A stretch of 16,975 nucleotides of DNA. It comes from Thermohalobaculum sp964576075. GTDB taxonomy: Bacteria > Pseudomonadota > Alphaproteobacteria > Rhodobacterales > Rhodobacteraceae. The position numbers and the translations under genes are program-made. The stretch is taken from assembly GCA_964576075.1 (NCBI GenBank), contig CAZNTX010000081.1:1-16975 (forward strand), read 5' to 3'. Positions 6,363 through 13,588 of the stretch are shown piece by piece; the first letter of the stretch is position 1; each line of letters begins with the position of its first letter. The notes under the pieces are model-generated. The model did not search any database. It had not been told where the DNA came from and was given only the letters and a program-made list of their open reading frames with translations.

Positions 6363-9343
6363 GCGCGGTGCGGCTCGCGGAGGGGGGTCTTGTCGACCGG
6401 GCGGAGCGGCGCCGCTTCACCTGGGACGGGCGGAGGCTCGAGGGCCTCGCCGGGGACACGCTGGCCTCGGCGCTGATCGCCAATGGCGAGCGGGTGGTGG
6501 CGCGCGGCTTCAAGTATCACCGCCCGCGGGGGGTGGCGACGGCGGGCTCGGAGGAGCCCTCGGCGCTGGTCACCACCGGGCGCGGGGCACGGCGGGTCGC
6601 CAACCAGAAGGCGACGGAGATCGAGCTGTTCGACGGGCTCGAGGCGGCGGGGCAGAACGCCTGGCCCTCGGTGCGCTTCGATCTCGGGCGGGTGAACGAC
6701 CTGCTCGGGCGCTTCTTCGCGGCGGGGTTCTATTACAAGACCTTCTTCGGCATCCGCAGCGGCACGGCGGACTGGATGCAGTTCGAGAAGGTGATCCGGC
6801 GCGCCGCGGGCCTCGGCACCGCCTCGCGAGAGCCGGACCCGGACGCCTACGAGATCGTTCACGATTTCTGCGATCTGGCGGTGGTCGGCGCCGGGCCCGC
6901 GGGGCTCGCGGCGGCGGAGGAGGCGGCCTCGCACGGGCTCGACGTGATGCTGGTCGAGCAGGATTTCGCGCTCGGGGGGCAGATCCTCGGCAGCCCGGAG
7001 CGGATCGAGGGCCGGTCGGCCGGGGCCTGGGCGGCCGAGCGCGGGCTCGGCTCGGTGCGGGTGCTCACGCGGACGACGGCGATCGGGCTCTACGACGCCA
7101 ACGTCCTCGGGCTCTACGAGCGGGTGACGGACCATCTCGGCGCGCCGGACCCGTCGCTGCCGCGGGCCCGGCTACGGATCCTGCGGCCGGGCGCCGTGAT
7201 CCTCGCGACGGGGGCGATCGAGCGGACCGTCGCCTTCGGCAACAACGACCGGCCCGGGGTGATGCTCGCGGGGGCGGTGGAGCGCTATCTGCGCCGCTTC
7301 GCGGTGGCGCCGGGGGAGAGCGCGGCGATCGCGACGACCTCCGATTCGGGCTACGGCGCGGCCATCGCCATGGCGCAAGCGGGGCTGAAGGCGACGGTGC
7401 TGGATGCGCGGAGCCGCGCCTCCGAGGAGGTGGCGGCGGCGGCGGACGCGGCGGGCGTCGAGCGCATCATGGAGGCCGCGCCCCTCGAGGTGCATGGCGA
7501 CACGGGCGTCCGCACGCTCGAGATCGCGCGCCGGGAGAACGGCCATTGGGAGCCGGGGCGCCGGCTCTATCGCGAGGTGGTGGGGGTCTCCGGCGGCTGG
7601 TCGCCGGCGATCCATCTGGTCTGCCACCGCGGCGTGAAGCCCGTCTGGGACGATCGCCTCGCCTGCTTCCGCTCTGGCGAGCCGCCGGAGGGGGTGACGC
7701 TCGCAGGCGCGGCCAACGGCGTCTTCTCCACGGAAGAGGCCATCGCGGACGCCAGGGCCGCCGCGGCCGAGGCGGTCGCCAAGCTCACGGGCAAGCGCGC
7801 CAAGGCGCCGAACCGCCCGGCGCCGGGCGGGCTCGGGGAGGTGAGCCCGCTCTGGGAGGTCGCGGCGAAGGGGCGCAAGCTAAAGAGCTTCGTCGATCTG
7901 CAGCACGACGTGACGGCCGCGGATGTCCGCCTCGCGGCGCGGGAGGGCTATGCCTCGGTCGAGCACATGAAGCGCTACACGACCCTCGGCATGGCGACGG
8001 ATCAGGGCAAGACCGGGGGCGTGATCGGCCTCGCGCTCCTGGCCGACGCGCTGGGGCAGACGATCCCCGAGACCGGGATCACCACCTTCCGCCCGCCCTT
8101 CACGCCGGTGCCGATCGGGGCGCTCGCGGGGCGGGCCAAGGGGCGAGCCTGGCGCCCGGTCCGGCGCACGCCGATGCACGCGGTGCAGGAGGCCCGGGGC
8201 GCGGCCTTCACCGATGCGGGGCTCTGGAAGCGGTGCTGGTATGTCCCGGCCCATGAGGGGGAGGAGCTCGGCGCGGCCTATGTGCGCGAGGCGCGGGCGG
8301 TGCGCGAGACGGTGGGCATGGTCGACGTCACCACCCTCGGCAAGATCGCGGTGCAGGGCCCGGACGCGGCGGAGCTGCTCAACCGCGTCTATGTCAACGG
8401 CTTCGCCAAGCTGCCGGTGATGAAGTGCCGCTACGGGGTGATGCTGCGCGACGACGGCATCGTCTACGACGACGGGGTGACCTGGCGCCTCGGCGAGGAC
8501 GAGTTCCTGATGACCGCCACCACGGCGCAGGCCGCGGGCGTGCTGCAATGGCTCGAGATGCTGTTGCAGACGCGCTGGCCCGAGCTTCGCGTCCATGTCG
8601 CCTCGACGACGGACCAATGGGCGGGGATCGCGGTCGCCGGTCCCCGGTCTCGGGCGGCGCTGGCGCCCCTCGTCACCGACGAGATGGGGCCGGAGGCGCT
8701 GCCCTTCATGGGGATCCTGCGCACGCGGCTCCGCGTCGCGGGGGGCGAGATCCCGGTGCTGATCGCGCGGATCAGCTTCTCCGGCGAGATGGCCTTCGAG
8801 GTCTATGCGCCGTCGGACTACGGCCCCGCGCTCTGGGAGGCGGTGGAGGCGCGGGTGGCCGCCGAGGGGGGCTGCGTCTACGGCGTCGAGGCGCTCGGCG
8901 CGCTCCGGATCGAGAAGGGCCATGTCACCCATGCCGAGCTCGACGGGCGGGTGACGCTCGAGGATGCGGGGCTCGGGCGCATGGCCTCGACGAAGAAGGC
9001 CTTCATCGGCGATGCGCTCCGCAAGCGCCCCGATCTCGCCCGCACGGACCGCCCTCAGCTCGCCCATTTCGAGCCGGTGAACCCGCAGGAGCGGTTCAAG
9101 ATCGGCGCCGTCGTCTGCAAGGCGGACGAGGTGCGCGGCCACGGCATCGGCTGGATCACGGGCGTGACCGTCGCCCCCGCCTTCGGGGACCGGTGGCTCG
9201 GGATCGGGCTCGTCGCCGGGGGGCCGGAGGCCTGGGCCGAGGAGGAGGTGGTGATCGCCGATCCGGTCCGCGGCTATCGGGTGCGGGCGCGGGTGCGCTC
9301 GCCGCACAGGCTCGATCCGAAGGGGGAGCGGATGCATGGTTGA
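6359..9343 (+). CDS. soxA: Sarcosine oxidase alpha subunit
   Basis: A 994-residue protein, the usual size of SoxA. Residues 1-100 are the N-terminal ferredoxin-like fold typical of the family (GDTLASALIANG, FKYHRPRGV). A dinucleotide-binding fold, VVGAGPAGLAA, begins at about 175 and binds NAD in characterised enzymes. Residues from about 620 to the end are GcvT-like folate-binding domains that accept the methyl carbon as 5,10-methylene-tetrahydrofolate. The GTG at 6359 is chosen as start because it overlaps the soxD stop (GTGA) and gives the family's N-terminus directly; the frame is open upstream but only inside soxD. Its end overlaps soxG by 8 bases. The subunit works with SoxB, SoxD and SoxG in the cytoplasm. 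Confidence 0.96.
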   Translation: MSAVRLAEGGLVDRAERRRFTWDGRRLEGLAGDTLASALIANGERVVARGFKYHRPRGVATAGSEEPSALVTTGRGARRVANQKATEIELFDGLEAAGQNAWPSVRFDLGRVNDLLGRFFAAGFYYKTFFGIRSGTADWMQFEKVIRRAAGLGTASREPDPDAYEIVHDFCDLAVVGAGPAGLAAAEEAASHGLDVMLVEQDFALGGQILGSPERIEGRSAGAWAAERGLGSVRVLTRTTAIGLYDANVLGLYERVTDHLGAPDPSLPRARLRILRPGAVILATGAIERTVAFGNNDRPGVMLAGAVERYLRRFAVAPGESAAIATTSDSGYGAAIAMAQAGLKATVLDARSRASEEVAAAADAAGVERIMEAAPLEVHGDTGVRTLEIARRENGHWEPGRRLYREVVGVSGGWSPAIHLVCHRGVKPVWDDRLACFRSGEPPEGVTLAGAANGVFSTEEAIADARAAAAEAVAKLTGKRAKAPNRPAPGGLGEVSPLWEVAAKGRKLKSFVDLQHDVTAADVRLAAREGYASVEHMKRYTTLGMATDQGKTGGVIGLALLADALGQTIPETGITTFRPPFTPVPIGALAGRAKGRAWRPVRRTPMHAVQEARGAAFTDAGLWKRCWYVPAHEGEELGAAYVREARAVRETVGMVDVTTLGKIAVQGPDAAELLNRVYVNGFAKLPVMKCRYGVMLRDDGIVYDDGVTWRLGEDEFLMTATTAQAAGVLQWLEMLLQTRWPELRVHVASTTDQWAGIAVAGPRSRAALAPLVTDEMGPEALPFMGILRTRLRVAGGEIPVLIARISFSGEMAFEVYAPSDYGPALWEAVEARVAAEGGCVYGVEALGALRIEKGHVTHAELDGRVTLEDAGLGRMASTKKAFIGDALRKRPDLARTDRPQLAHFEPVNPQERFKIGAVVCKADEVRGHGIGWITGVTVAPAFGDRWLGIGLVAGGPEAWAEEEVVIADPVRGYRVRARVRSPHRLDPKGERMHG

Positions 9344-9911
9344 GCGGGTCTCTGCGCTGGCGGGGCATCTCGGCCCCCGCCGCTTCGGGATGGTCGGCGA
9401 GGCGGGGCCGGGGGTGCGGCTCTCCGAGGCGCCGATCGGGAGCCTCTGGCAGGTCTCGGCCTGGCCCGGGCGGCTCGCGGAGGCAGGCCGCGCGGCAGCG
9501 GAGGCTGCGGGCGCGGCGGAGGCTCCCGCCCCCGGACGCTCGGCGGAGGGGCCGCGGGGCCGGGTTGTCCGCACCGAGGCGCTCAAATGGTGGGTTCTCT
9601 CGGAGAGCCCCATCGAGGCCCCTGCCCTCTCGCCCGAGGACGGCACGCTGCTCGATCTCTCGCATGCCCGCACCCGCATCCGGGTCGAGGGCCCGGCGGC
9701 GCGGGACCTGCTCGCGCGGATGGTGGCGATCGATCTCCGCCTGCGGAGCTTCGGCGAGGGGGCGGTGGCGGTCACCGGCGCGCATGGCGTCGGGCTCCTG
9801 CTGCTCGCCCGCGCCGAGGGGATCGACGTGCATGTGCTCCGCAGCTTCGCCCTCGCGGTCTGGGAGGACATGGCGGAGATCGCCGCGCAGTTCGGCGCGG
9901 AGATCGCCTGA
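9336..9911 (+). CDS. soxG: Sarcosine oxidase gamma subunit
   Basis: A 191-residue protein placed last in soxBDAG and matching the gamma subunit in length and in blocks such as IGSLWQVSAWPG and the C-terminal RSFALAVWEDMAEIAAQFG. SoxG is a GcvT-like structural subunit of the heterotetramer. The ATG lies in the soxA end (8-base overlap), so translation is coupled. Residues 48-73 are a low-complexity Ala/Glu/Pro/Gly insertion, consistent with the high GC content. The operon seems to end here, because the next gene starts 52 bases downstream with its own strong ribosome site and is unrelated in function. No clear terminator hairpin was seen after the stop. Confidence 0.92.
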   Translation: MVERVSALAGHLGPRRFGMVGEAGPGVRLSEAPIGSLWQVSAWPGRLAEAGRAAAEAAGAAEAPAPGRSAEGPRGRVVRTEALKWWVLSESPIEAPALSPEDGTLLDLSHARTRIRVEGPAARDLLARMVAIDLRLRSFGEGAVAVTGAHGVGLLLLARAEGIDVHVLRSFALAVWEDMAEIAAQFGAEIA

Positions 9912-9963
9912 CGCAGCGCGAGCCGCTAGACTGGGCGCGTCCGGTCCCCAAAAGGAGGCGCCC

Positions 9964-10479
9964 ATGCGACTCGCCCTCGCCCTCGCGGCCCTGCCCGCCC
10001 TGGCCCAAGCCGTCGAGCCCGAAAGCTGCTGGCGCCGGGTCTATACCGAGGACCACCTCGCCGCGCAGCCGGCGCAGACCGTGCGCTGGATCGAGGTCGC
10101 CTTCGACGCCTTCCCCGGGGAGGACGACAACCGCGAGGCCTTCGTCCGCGTGCAGTTCCGCGACGCGCCCGAGGTGCTGCGCGCCTATCTCTTCTGCTAC
10201 CGCTCGGCGGCGGAGCGGGGGATGCCGGCGGACCTGCCGCCGGGCGCCTTCTCCTGCTATGTCGAATGCGACGGCGGCGCCTTCCATGCCTGGAGGCGGG
10301 ATGCGCGCACGCTCCTGCTCCGCTCCGAGGGCTTCGTCGTCGCCGGCGGCTGCCGGGAACCGGGGGAGGACGCGCTGCCGCAGTTCCGCCGCGTGATCGA
10401 CGAGGGGGACGCAGCCACGCTCTACCGGCTGAACCGGGTCGACCCCGCCTCCTGCCCGCGCCCCGCTCCGGGGGAGTGA
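9964..10479 (+). CDS. Small secreted protein with six cysteines
   Basis: A 171-residue protein beginning at ATG 9964 behind AAAAGGAGG (9950-9958), a near-perfect ribosome site that decides the start in a frame open far upstream. Residues 1-16 are a short signal peptide (MRLALALAALPALAQA) with an AQA cleavage motif, so the mature protein is predicted periplasmic or secreted. It has six cysteines at about 22, 78, 98, 102, 130 and 164, enough for three disulfides. There is no lipobox and no recognisable catalytic motif; no family is recognised. It stands alone between the sox operon and efp, whose promoter follows its stop. TAGACT at 9927-9932 may be part of a -10 element for it, without a good -35. 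Confidence 0.75.
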   Translation: MRLALALAALPALAQAVEPESCWRRVYTEDHLAAQPAQTVRWIEVAFDAFPGEDDNREAFVRVQFRDAPEVLRAYLFCYRSAAERGMPADLPPGAFSCYVECDGGAFHAWRRDARTLLLRSEGFVVAGGCREPGEDALPQFRRVIDEGDAATLYRLNRVDPASCPRPAPGE

Positions 10480-10486
10480 GGCGGGC

Positions 10487-10515
10487 TTGTCCGGGGCCCG
10501 CGCGCCCGGTATACC
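10487..10515 (+). promoter_or_regulatory. Sigma-70-type promoter for efp
   Basis: TTGTCC at 10487-10492 and TATACC at 10510-10515 are separated by exactly 17 bases, and each matches the sigma-70 consensus at four of six positions. Transcription would start near 10522, leaving a leader of about 24 bases before the efp ATG at 10546. The TATA-like element stands out in a region otherwise of near-pure G and C. Confidence 0.6.
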
Positions 10516-10545
10516 CCGCGCGACCCCACATTGCGGAGAGCCCCG

Positions 10546-11109
10546 ATGCCCAAGATCAGCGGCAACGAAATCCGGCGCGGCAACATCATCGAGCACAATG
10601 GCGGCCTCTGGGTCGCGGTGAAGACCGAGCACGTGAAGCCCGGCAAGGGCGGCGCCTTCGCCCAGGTCGAGCTCAAGAACCTCCGCAACGGCTCGAAGCT
10701 CAACGAGCGCTTCCGCTCCGCCGACAAGGTCGAGCGCGTGCGCCTCGAGCAGAAGGACCAGCAGTTCCTCTATCAGAGCGACGACATGCTGGTGTTCATG
10801 GATGCCGAGACCTTCGAGCAGATCGAGCTGCCCGCCGACATCCTCGGCGAGGCGCGGCCCTTCCTGCAGGACGGCATGACGGTGACGATCGAGTATTACG
10901 GCGAGGAGCCGCTCTCGGTGACGCTGCCGGAGAAGGTGACCTGCGAGATCGCCGAGACCGAGCCCGTGGTGAAGGGGCAGACGGCTGCCAACTCCTTCAA
11001 GCCCGCGGTGCTCGACAACGGGGTGCGGGTGCAGGTTCCCCCCTTCGTCGGGCAGGGCGAGAAGGTCGTGGTGAACACGGAGACCTTCGAGTATGTCGAG
11101 CGGGCCTGA
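10546..11109 (+). CDS. efp: Elongation factor P
   Basis: A 187-residue protein matching EF-P over its full length (family 185-190). EF-P binds the ribosome between the P and E sites and relieves stalling at consecutive prolines. The N-terminal KOW-like domain carries the tip loop VKPGKGGAF with Lys34, the residue that EpmA-type enzymes beta-lysylate in many proteobacteria; no modification enzyme is in the window. Two OB domains follow. The start at 10546 (MPKISGNEIR) is the family's start and has GCGGAGAG at 10533-10540; an in-frame ATG at 10531 precedes that site and is unlikely. The last 17 bases overlap the cupin gene. Confidence 0.97.
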   Translation: MPKISGNEIRRGNIIEHNGGLWVAVKTEHVKPGKGGAFAQVELKNLRNGSKLNERFRSADKVERVRLEQKDQQFLYQSDDMLVFMDAETFEQIELPADILGEARPFLQDGMTVTIEYYGEEPLSVTLPEKVTCEIAETEPVVKGQTAANSFKPAVLDNGVRVQVPPFVGQGEKVVVNTETFEYVERA

Positions 11110-11401
11110 GCGGGCGCCCGCGCGCCCGACCGTGATGGTGGACAACGACCGGGTCCGCGTCACCGAGTGGCGCTTCGCCCCGGGCGCCGCGACGGGCTGG
11201 CATGTCCACGAGTTCGACTACGTCATCACCCCGGTCACCTCCCAGCCCGCCGAGATCGTCGACGGCGCGGGGGCGACCACCCGAGTCGAGATGGTCGCCG
11301 GGCGGTCCTACTACCGAGAGGCGGGCGTCGCCCACGACGTGATCAACGCCGGGACGGGCGAGCTCGTCTTCGTCGAGACCGAGATCAAGACCCCCGCCTG
11401 A
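11093..11401 (+). CDS. Small single-domain cupin protein
   Basis: A 102-residue beta-barrel cupin. Motif 1 is seen as GWHVHEFDYV (His37, His39, Glu40), and motif 2 as GRSYYREAGVAHDVIN, which fits G-x5-P-x-G-x2-H-x3-N except for Glu in place of Pro. The His/Glu set suggests one bound metal ion, but small cupins have diverse roles (isomerases, dioxygenases, sensors) and substrate cannot be read here. The ATG at 11093 lies 17 bases inside efp with GGAGA about 9 bases upstream, so expression is probably coupled to efp. An internal ATG at 11135 has no ribosome site but would still include the whole cupin fold. Confidence 0.8.
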   Translation: MSSGPERAPARPTVMVDNDRVRVTEWRFAPGAATGWHVHEFDYVITPVTSQPAEIVDGAGATTRVEMVAGRSYYREAGVAHDVINAGTGELVFVETEIKTPA

Positions 11402-11421
11402 GCCGCGCCCGGACGGGCCGG

Positions 11422-11464
11422 CGCCGGGCGGGGCGCGTTCCCCGAGAGAAGCGCCGCCCCGGCG
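11422..11464 (+). terminator. GC-rich stem-loop after the cupin gene
   Basis: CGCCGGG at 11422-11428 pairs with CCCGGCG at 11458-11464. The stem continues imperfectly inward through GGGGCGC and GCGCCGC toward a loop around TTCCCCGAGAGAA. It lies between the cupin stop and the suhB ribosome site (GGAGG at 11472-11476). No T-run follows, so it is a weak terminator candidate or an mRNA structure. Confidence 0.3.
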
Positions 11465-11480
11465 GAGCCCTGGAGGCCCG

Positions 11481-12281
11481 ATGTCCACCGCATCGCCGAC
11501 GCTCAACGTCATGATCCGCGCCGCCCGCAAGGCCGGCCGCTCCCTGGTGCGCGATTTCGGCGAGGTCGAGAACCTGCAGGTGAGCGTCAAGGGCGCGGGC
11601 GATTTCGTCACCGCCGCCGACCGCAAGGCCGAGGAGATCCTGCGCGAGGAGCTGCTCGGGGCGCGCCCCAATTACGGCTGGCTCGGCGAGGAGACCGGGG
11701 AGACCCCGGGCAAGGACCCGACGCGGCGCTGGATCGTCGACCCGCTCGACGGCACCACGAACTTCCTCCACGGCCTGCCGCACTGGGCGGTCTCCATCGC
11801 GCTCGAGCACAAGGGCAAGCTCGTCGCGGGCGTGGTGTTCGACCCCGCGAAGGACGAGATCTTCGTCGCCGAGCAGGGCCAGGGGGCGTGGCTCAACGAC
11901 CGGCGCGCCCGCGTCTCGGCCCGGCGCGACATGGGGGCCGCGATCTTCGCCACGGGCGTGCCCTATGGCGACAAGACGACCCTGCCGGACACGCTGCGCG
12001 ACCTCGCCCGGCTGATGCCGCGGACCGCCGGGGTGCGCCGCTTCGGCGCCGCCTCGCTCGACCTCGCCTATGTGGCCGTCGGCCGCTACGACGGGTTCTG
12101 GGAGCGCGAGCTCCATCCCTGGGACATGGCGGCGGGGATCGTGATCCTGCGCGAGGCGGGGGGGATGGTCACCGCCCTCGAGCCCGCCCCCCAATCAGGC
12201 GACCCGCTCGAGACCGGCCATATCCTCGCCGGCAATCCGGAGCTCCACGGCAAGCTCGGGGAGCTCCTGACCGCCCCGTGA
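11481..12281 (+). CDS. suhB: Inositol monophosphatase family protein (SuhB type)
   Basis: A 266-residue member of the Mg2+-dependent inositol monophosphatase family at its normal length. The metal-binding set is present: Glu70 in GEETG, Asp87, Leu89 and Asp90 in WIVDPLDGTTNF, and Asp215 in HPWDMAAGIVILREAGG. These enzymes hydrolyse inositol-1-phosphate and related sugar phosphates; in enterobacteria SuhB also assists rRNA transcription antitermination, which cannot be assumed here. The start is supported by GGAGG four bases upstream of the ATG. The gene ends only 3 bp from the convergent ald stop, with no room for a separate terminator. Confidence 0.9.
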   Translation: MSTASPTLNVMIRAARKAGRSLVRDFGEVENLQVSVKGAGDFVTAADRKAEEILREELLGARPNYGWLGEETGETPGKDPTRRWIVDPLDGTTNFLHGLPHWAVSIALEHKGKLVAGVVFDPAKDEIFVAEQGQGAWLNDRRARVSARRDMGAAIFATGVPYGDKTTLPDTLRDLARLMPRTAGVRRFGAASLDLAYVAVGRYDGFWERELHPWDMAAGIVILREAGGMVTALEPAPQSGDPLETGHILAGNPELHGKLGELLTAP

Positions 12282-12284
12282 GCC

Positions 12285-13403
12285 TCACTCGGAGAGGGCG
12301 AGCTTCGGCGAGACCACGTCGATCCCCTGCGCGCGGCCGACGGCGTAGTTCGTCAGCCGCCCGGCATGGGCGTTGAGCCCGGCGAGGAGGCCCGGATCGG
12401 CGCGGCAGGCCTCCGCCCACCCATGGTCGGCGATGGCGAGCACGTGGCGCAGCGTCGCGTTGCCGAGCGCGATGGTCGAGGTCCGGGGCACGGCGCCCGG
12501 CATGTTGGCGACGCAGTAATGCACGATCCCGTCGACGAGGTAGATCGGGTCGTCATGGGTCGTGGGCATCGAGGTCTCGAAGCAGCCGCCCTGGTCGATC
12601 GCGACGTCGAGCAGCACCGCGCCCGGGCGCAGCTCCGCGAGATCGGCGCGCGAGACGAGCCGGGGCGCGCGGGCGCCGGGGACGAGCACGGCGCCGACGA
12701 TCAGGTCGGCCTGGCGGATCAGGTCGTGGGTGGCGGCCTTCGAGGCGTAGCGGGTGCGGAAGAGCGTGCCGAAGACCTCGTCGAGATGGCGGAGGCGGTC
12801 GATGGAGAGGTCGAGCACGGTCACCTCCGCGCCCATCCCGGCGGCCACCCGCGCCGCATTGGTGCCGACGACGCCGCCGCCGATCACCACCACCTCCGCG
12901 GGCCCGACCCCCGGCACCCCGCCCATCAGATTGCCGCGCCCGCCATTGGCCTTCTGCAGCGCCCAGGCCCCCATCTGCGCGGCGAGCCGGCCCGCAACCT
13001 CGGACATCGGCGCGAGGAGGGGGAGTTGCCCGGCGGCGTCCGTCACCGTCTCGTAGGCGATGGCGGTGACGCCAGAGGCGAGCAGATCGGCGGTCTGCTC
13101 GGGGTCGGGGGCGAGATGGAGATAGGTGAAGAGCACCTGCCCGCGGGAGAGCCGCCGGCGCTCCTCCGGCTGCGGCTCCTTCACCTTCACGATCAGCTCC
13201 GCCTCGGCGAAGATCCGCTCAGGGCCGTCGGCGATCTCGGCCCCGGCGGCGGCATAGGCCTCGTCCGGGAAGCCGGCGCCGGCGCCCGCGCCCGCCTCGA
13301 TCAGAACGCCATGGCCGTGATGGACCGCCTCGCGCACCGCCTGTGGGGTGAGCCCCACCCGGTATTCCTGCGCCTTGATCTCCTTCGGGCATCCGATCCG
13401 CAT
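12285..13403 (-). CDS. ald: Alanine dehydrogenase
   Basis: A 372-residue NAD-dependent alanine dehydrogenase, full family length. It interconverts L-alanine with pyruvate and ammonia in the cytoplasm. Key residues known from Bacillus and Mycobacterium Ald fall at identical numbers: Arg15 (EYRVGLTP), Lys75 (VKVKEPQ), His96 (TYLHLAPD) and Asp270 (DVAIDQGG). The NAD-binding GGGVVG is at 175-180. The minus-strand start at 13403 has CGGAGGAA just upstream. It is divergent from the ExbB-like gene and convergent with suhB. Alanine catabolism would release ammonia and pyruvate, a plausible companion to glycine-yielding demethylation, but no operon link exists. Confidence 0.96.
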   Translation of the reverse strand: MRIGCPKEIKAQEYRVGLTPQAVREAVHHGHGVLIEAGAGAGAGFPDEAYAAAGAEIADGPERIFAEAELIVKVKEPQPEERRRLSRGQVLFTYLHLAPDPEQTADLLASGVTAIAYETVTDAAGQLPLLAPMSEVAGRLAAQMGAWALQKANGGRGNLMGGVPGVGPAEVVVIGGGVVGTNAARVAAGMGAEVTVLDLSIDRLRHLDEVFGTLFRTRYASKAATHDLIRQADLIVGAVLVPGARAPRLVSRADLAELRPGAVLLDVAIDQGGCFETSMPTTHDDPIYLVDGIVHYCVANMPGAVPRTSTIALGNATLRHVLAIADHGWAEACRADPGLLAGLNAHAGRLTNYAVGRAQGIDVVSPKLALSE

Positions 13404-13445
13404 CGCTTCCTCCGTTTTCCCGGGCCTCTGCCGGACCCTTCGGAG

Positions 13446-13474
13446 ACGCTAGTGCCTCGGACGCCCGCTGTCCC
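13446..13474 (-). promoter_or_regulatory. Candidate ald promoter
   Basis: Read on the minus strand, GGGACA (13474-13469) and TAGCGT (13451-13446) are 17 bases apart, 42 bases upstream of the ald ATG. They match the sigma-70 consensus at four and three of six positions. The correct spacing supports it, but the matches are weak. Confidence 0.3.
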
Positions 13475-13535
13475 GCGGCGCGCGACGAAGCGGCGCGGGG
13501 CGTGGCCGGACAGGCCCGCGCCGCGGCAAACTCTC

Positions 13536-13564
13536 CTGGAATCGGCGGGCGCGATGAGTATGGT
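13536..13564 (+). promoter_or_regulatory. Candidate promoter of the ExbB/OmpA-like pair
   Basis: TATGGT at 13559-13564 matches the -10 consensus at four positions, and CTGGAA at 13536-13541 is a weak -35 seventeen bases upstream. It lies 24 bases ahead of the ATG at 13589, inside the 185-bp gap shared with divergent ald. Confidence 0.3.
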
Positions 13565-13588
13565 GGCGCGGTCCCGGCGGAGGCGCGC

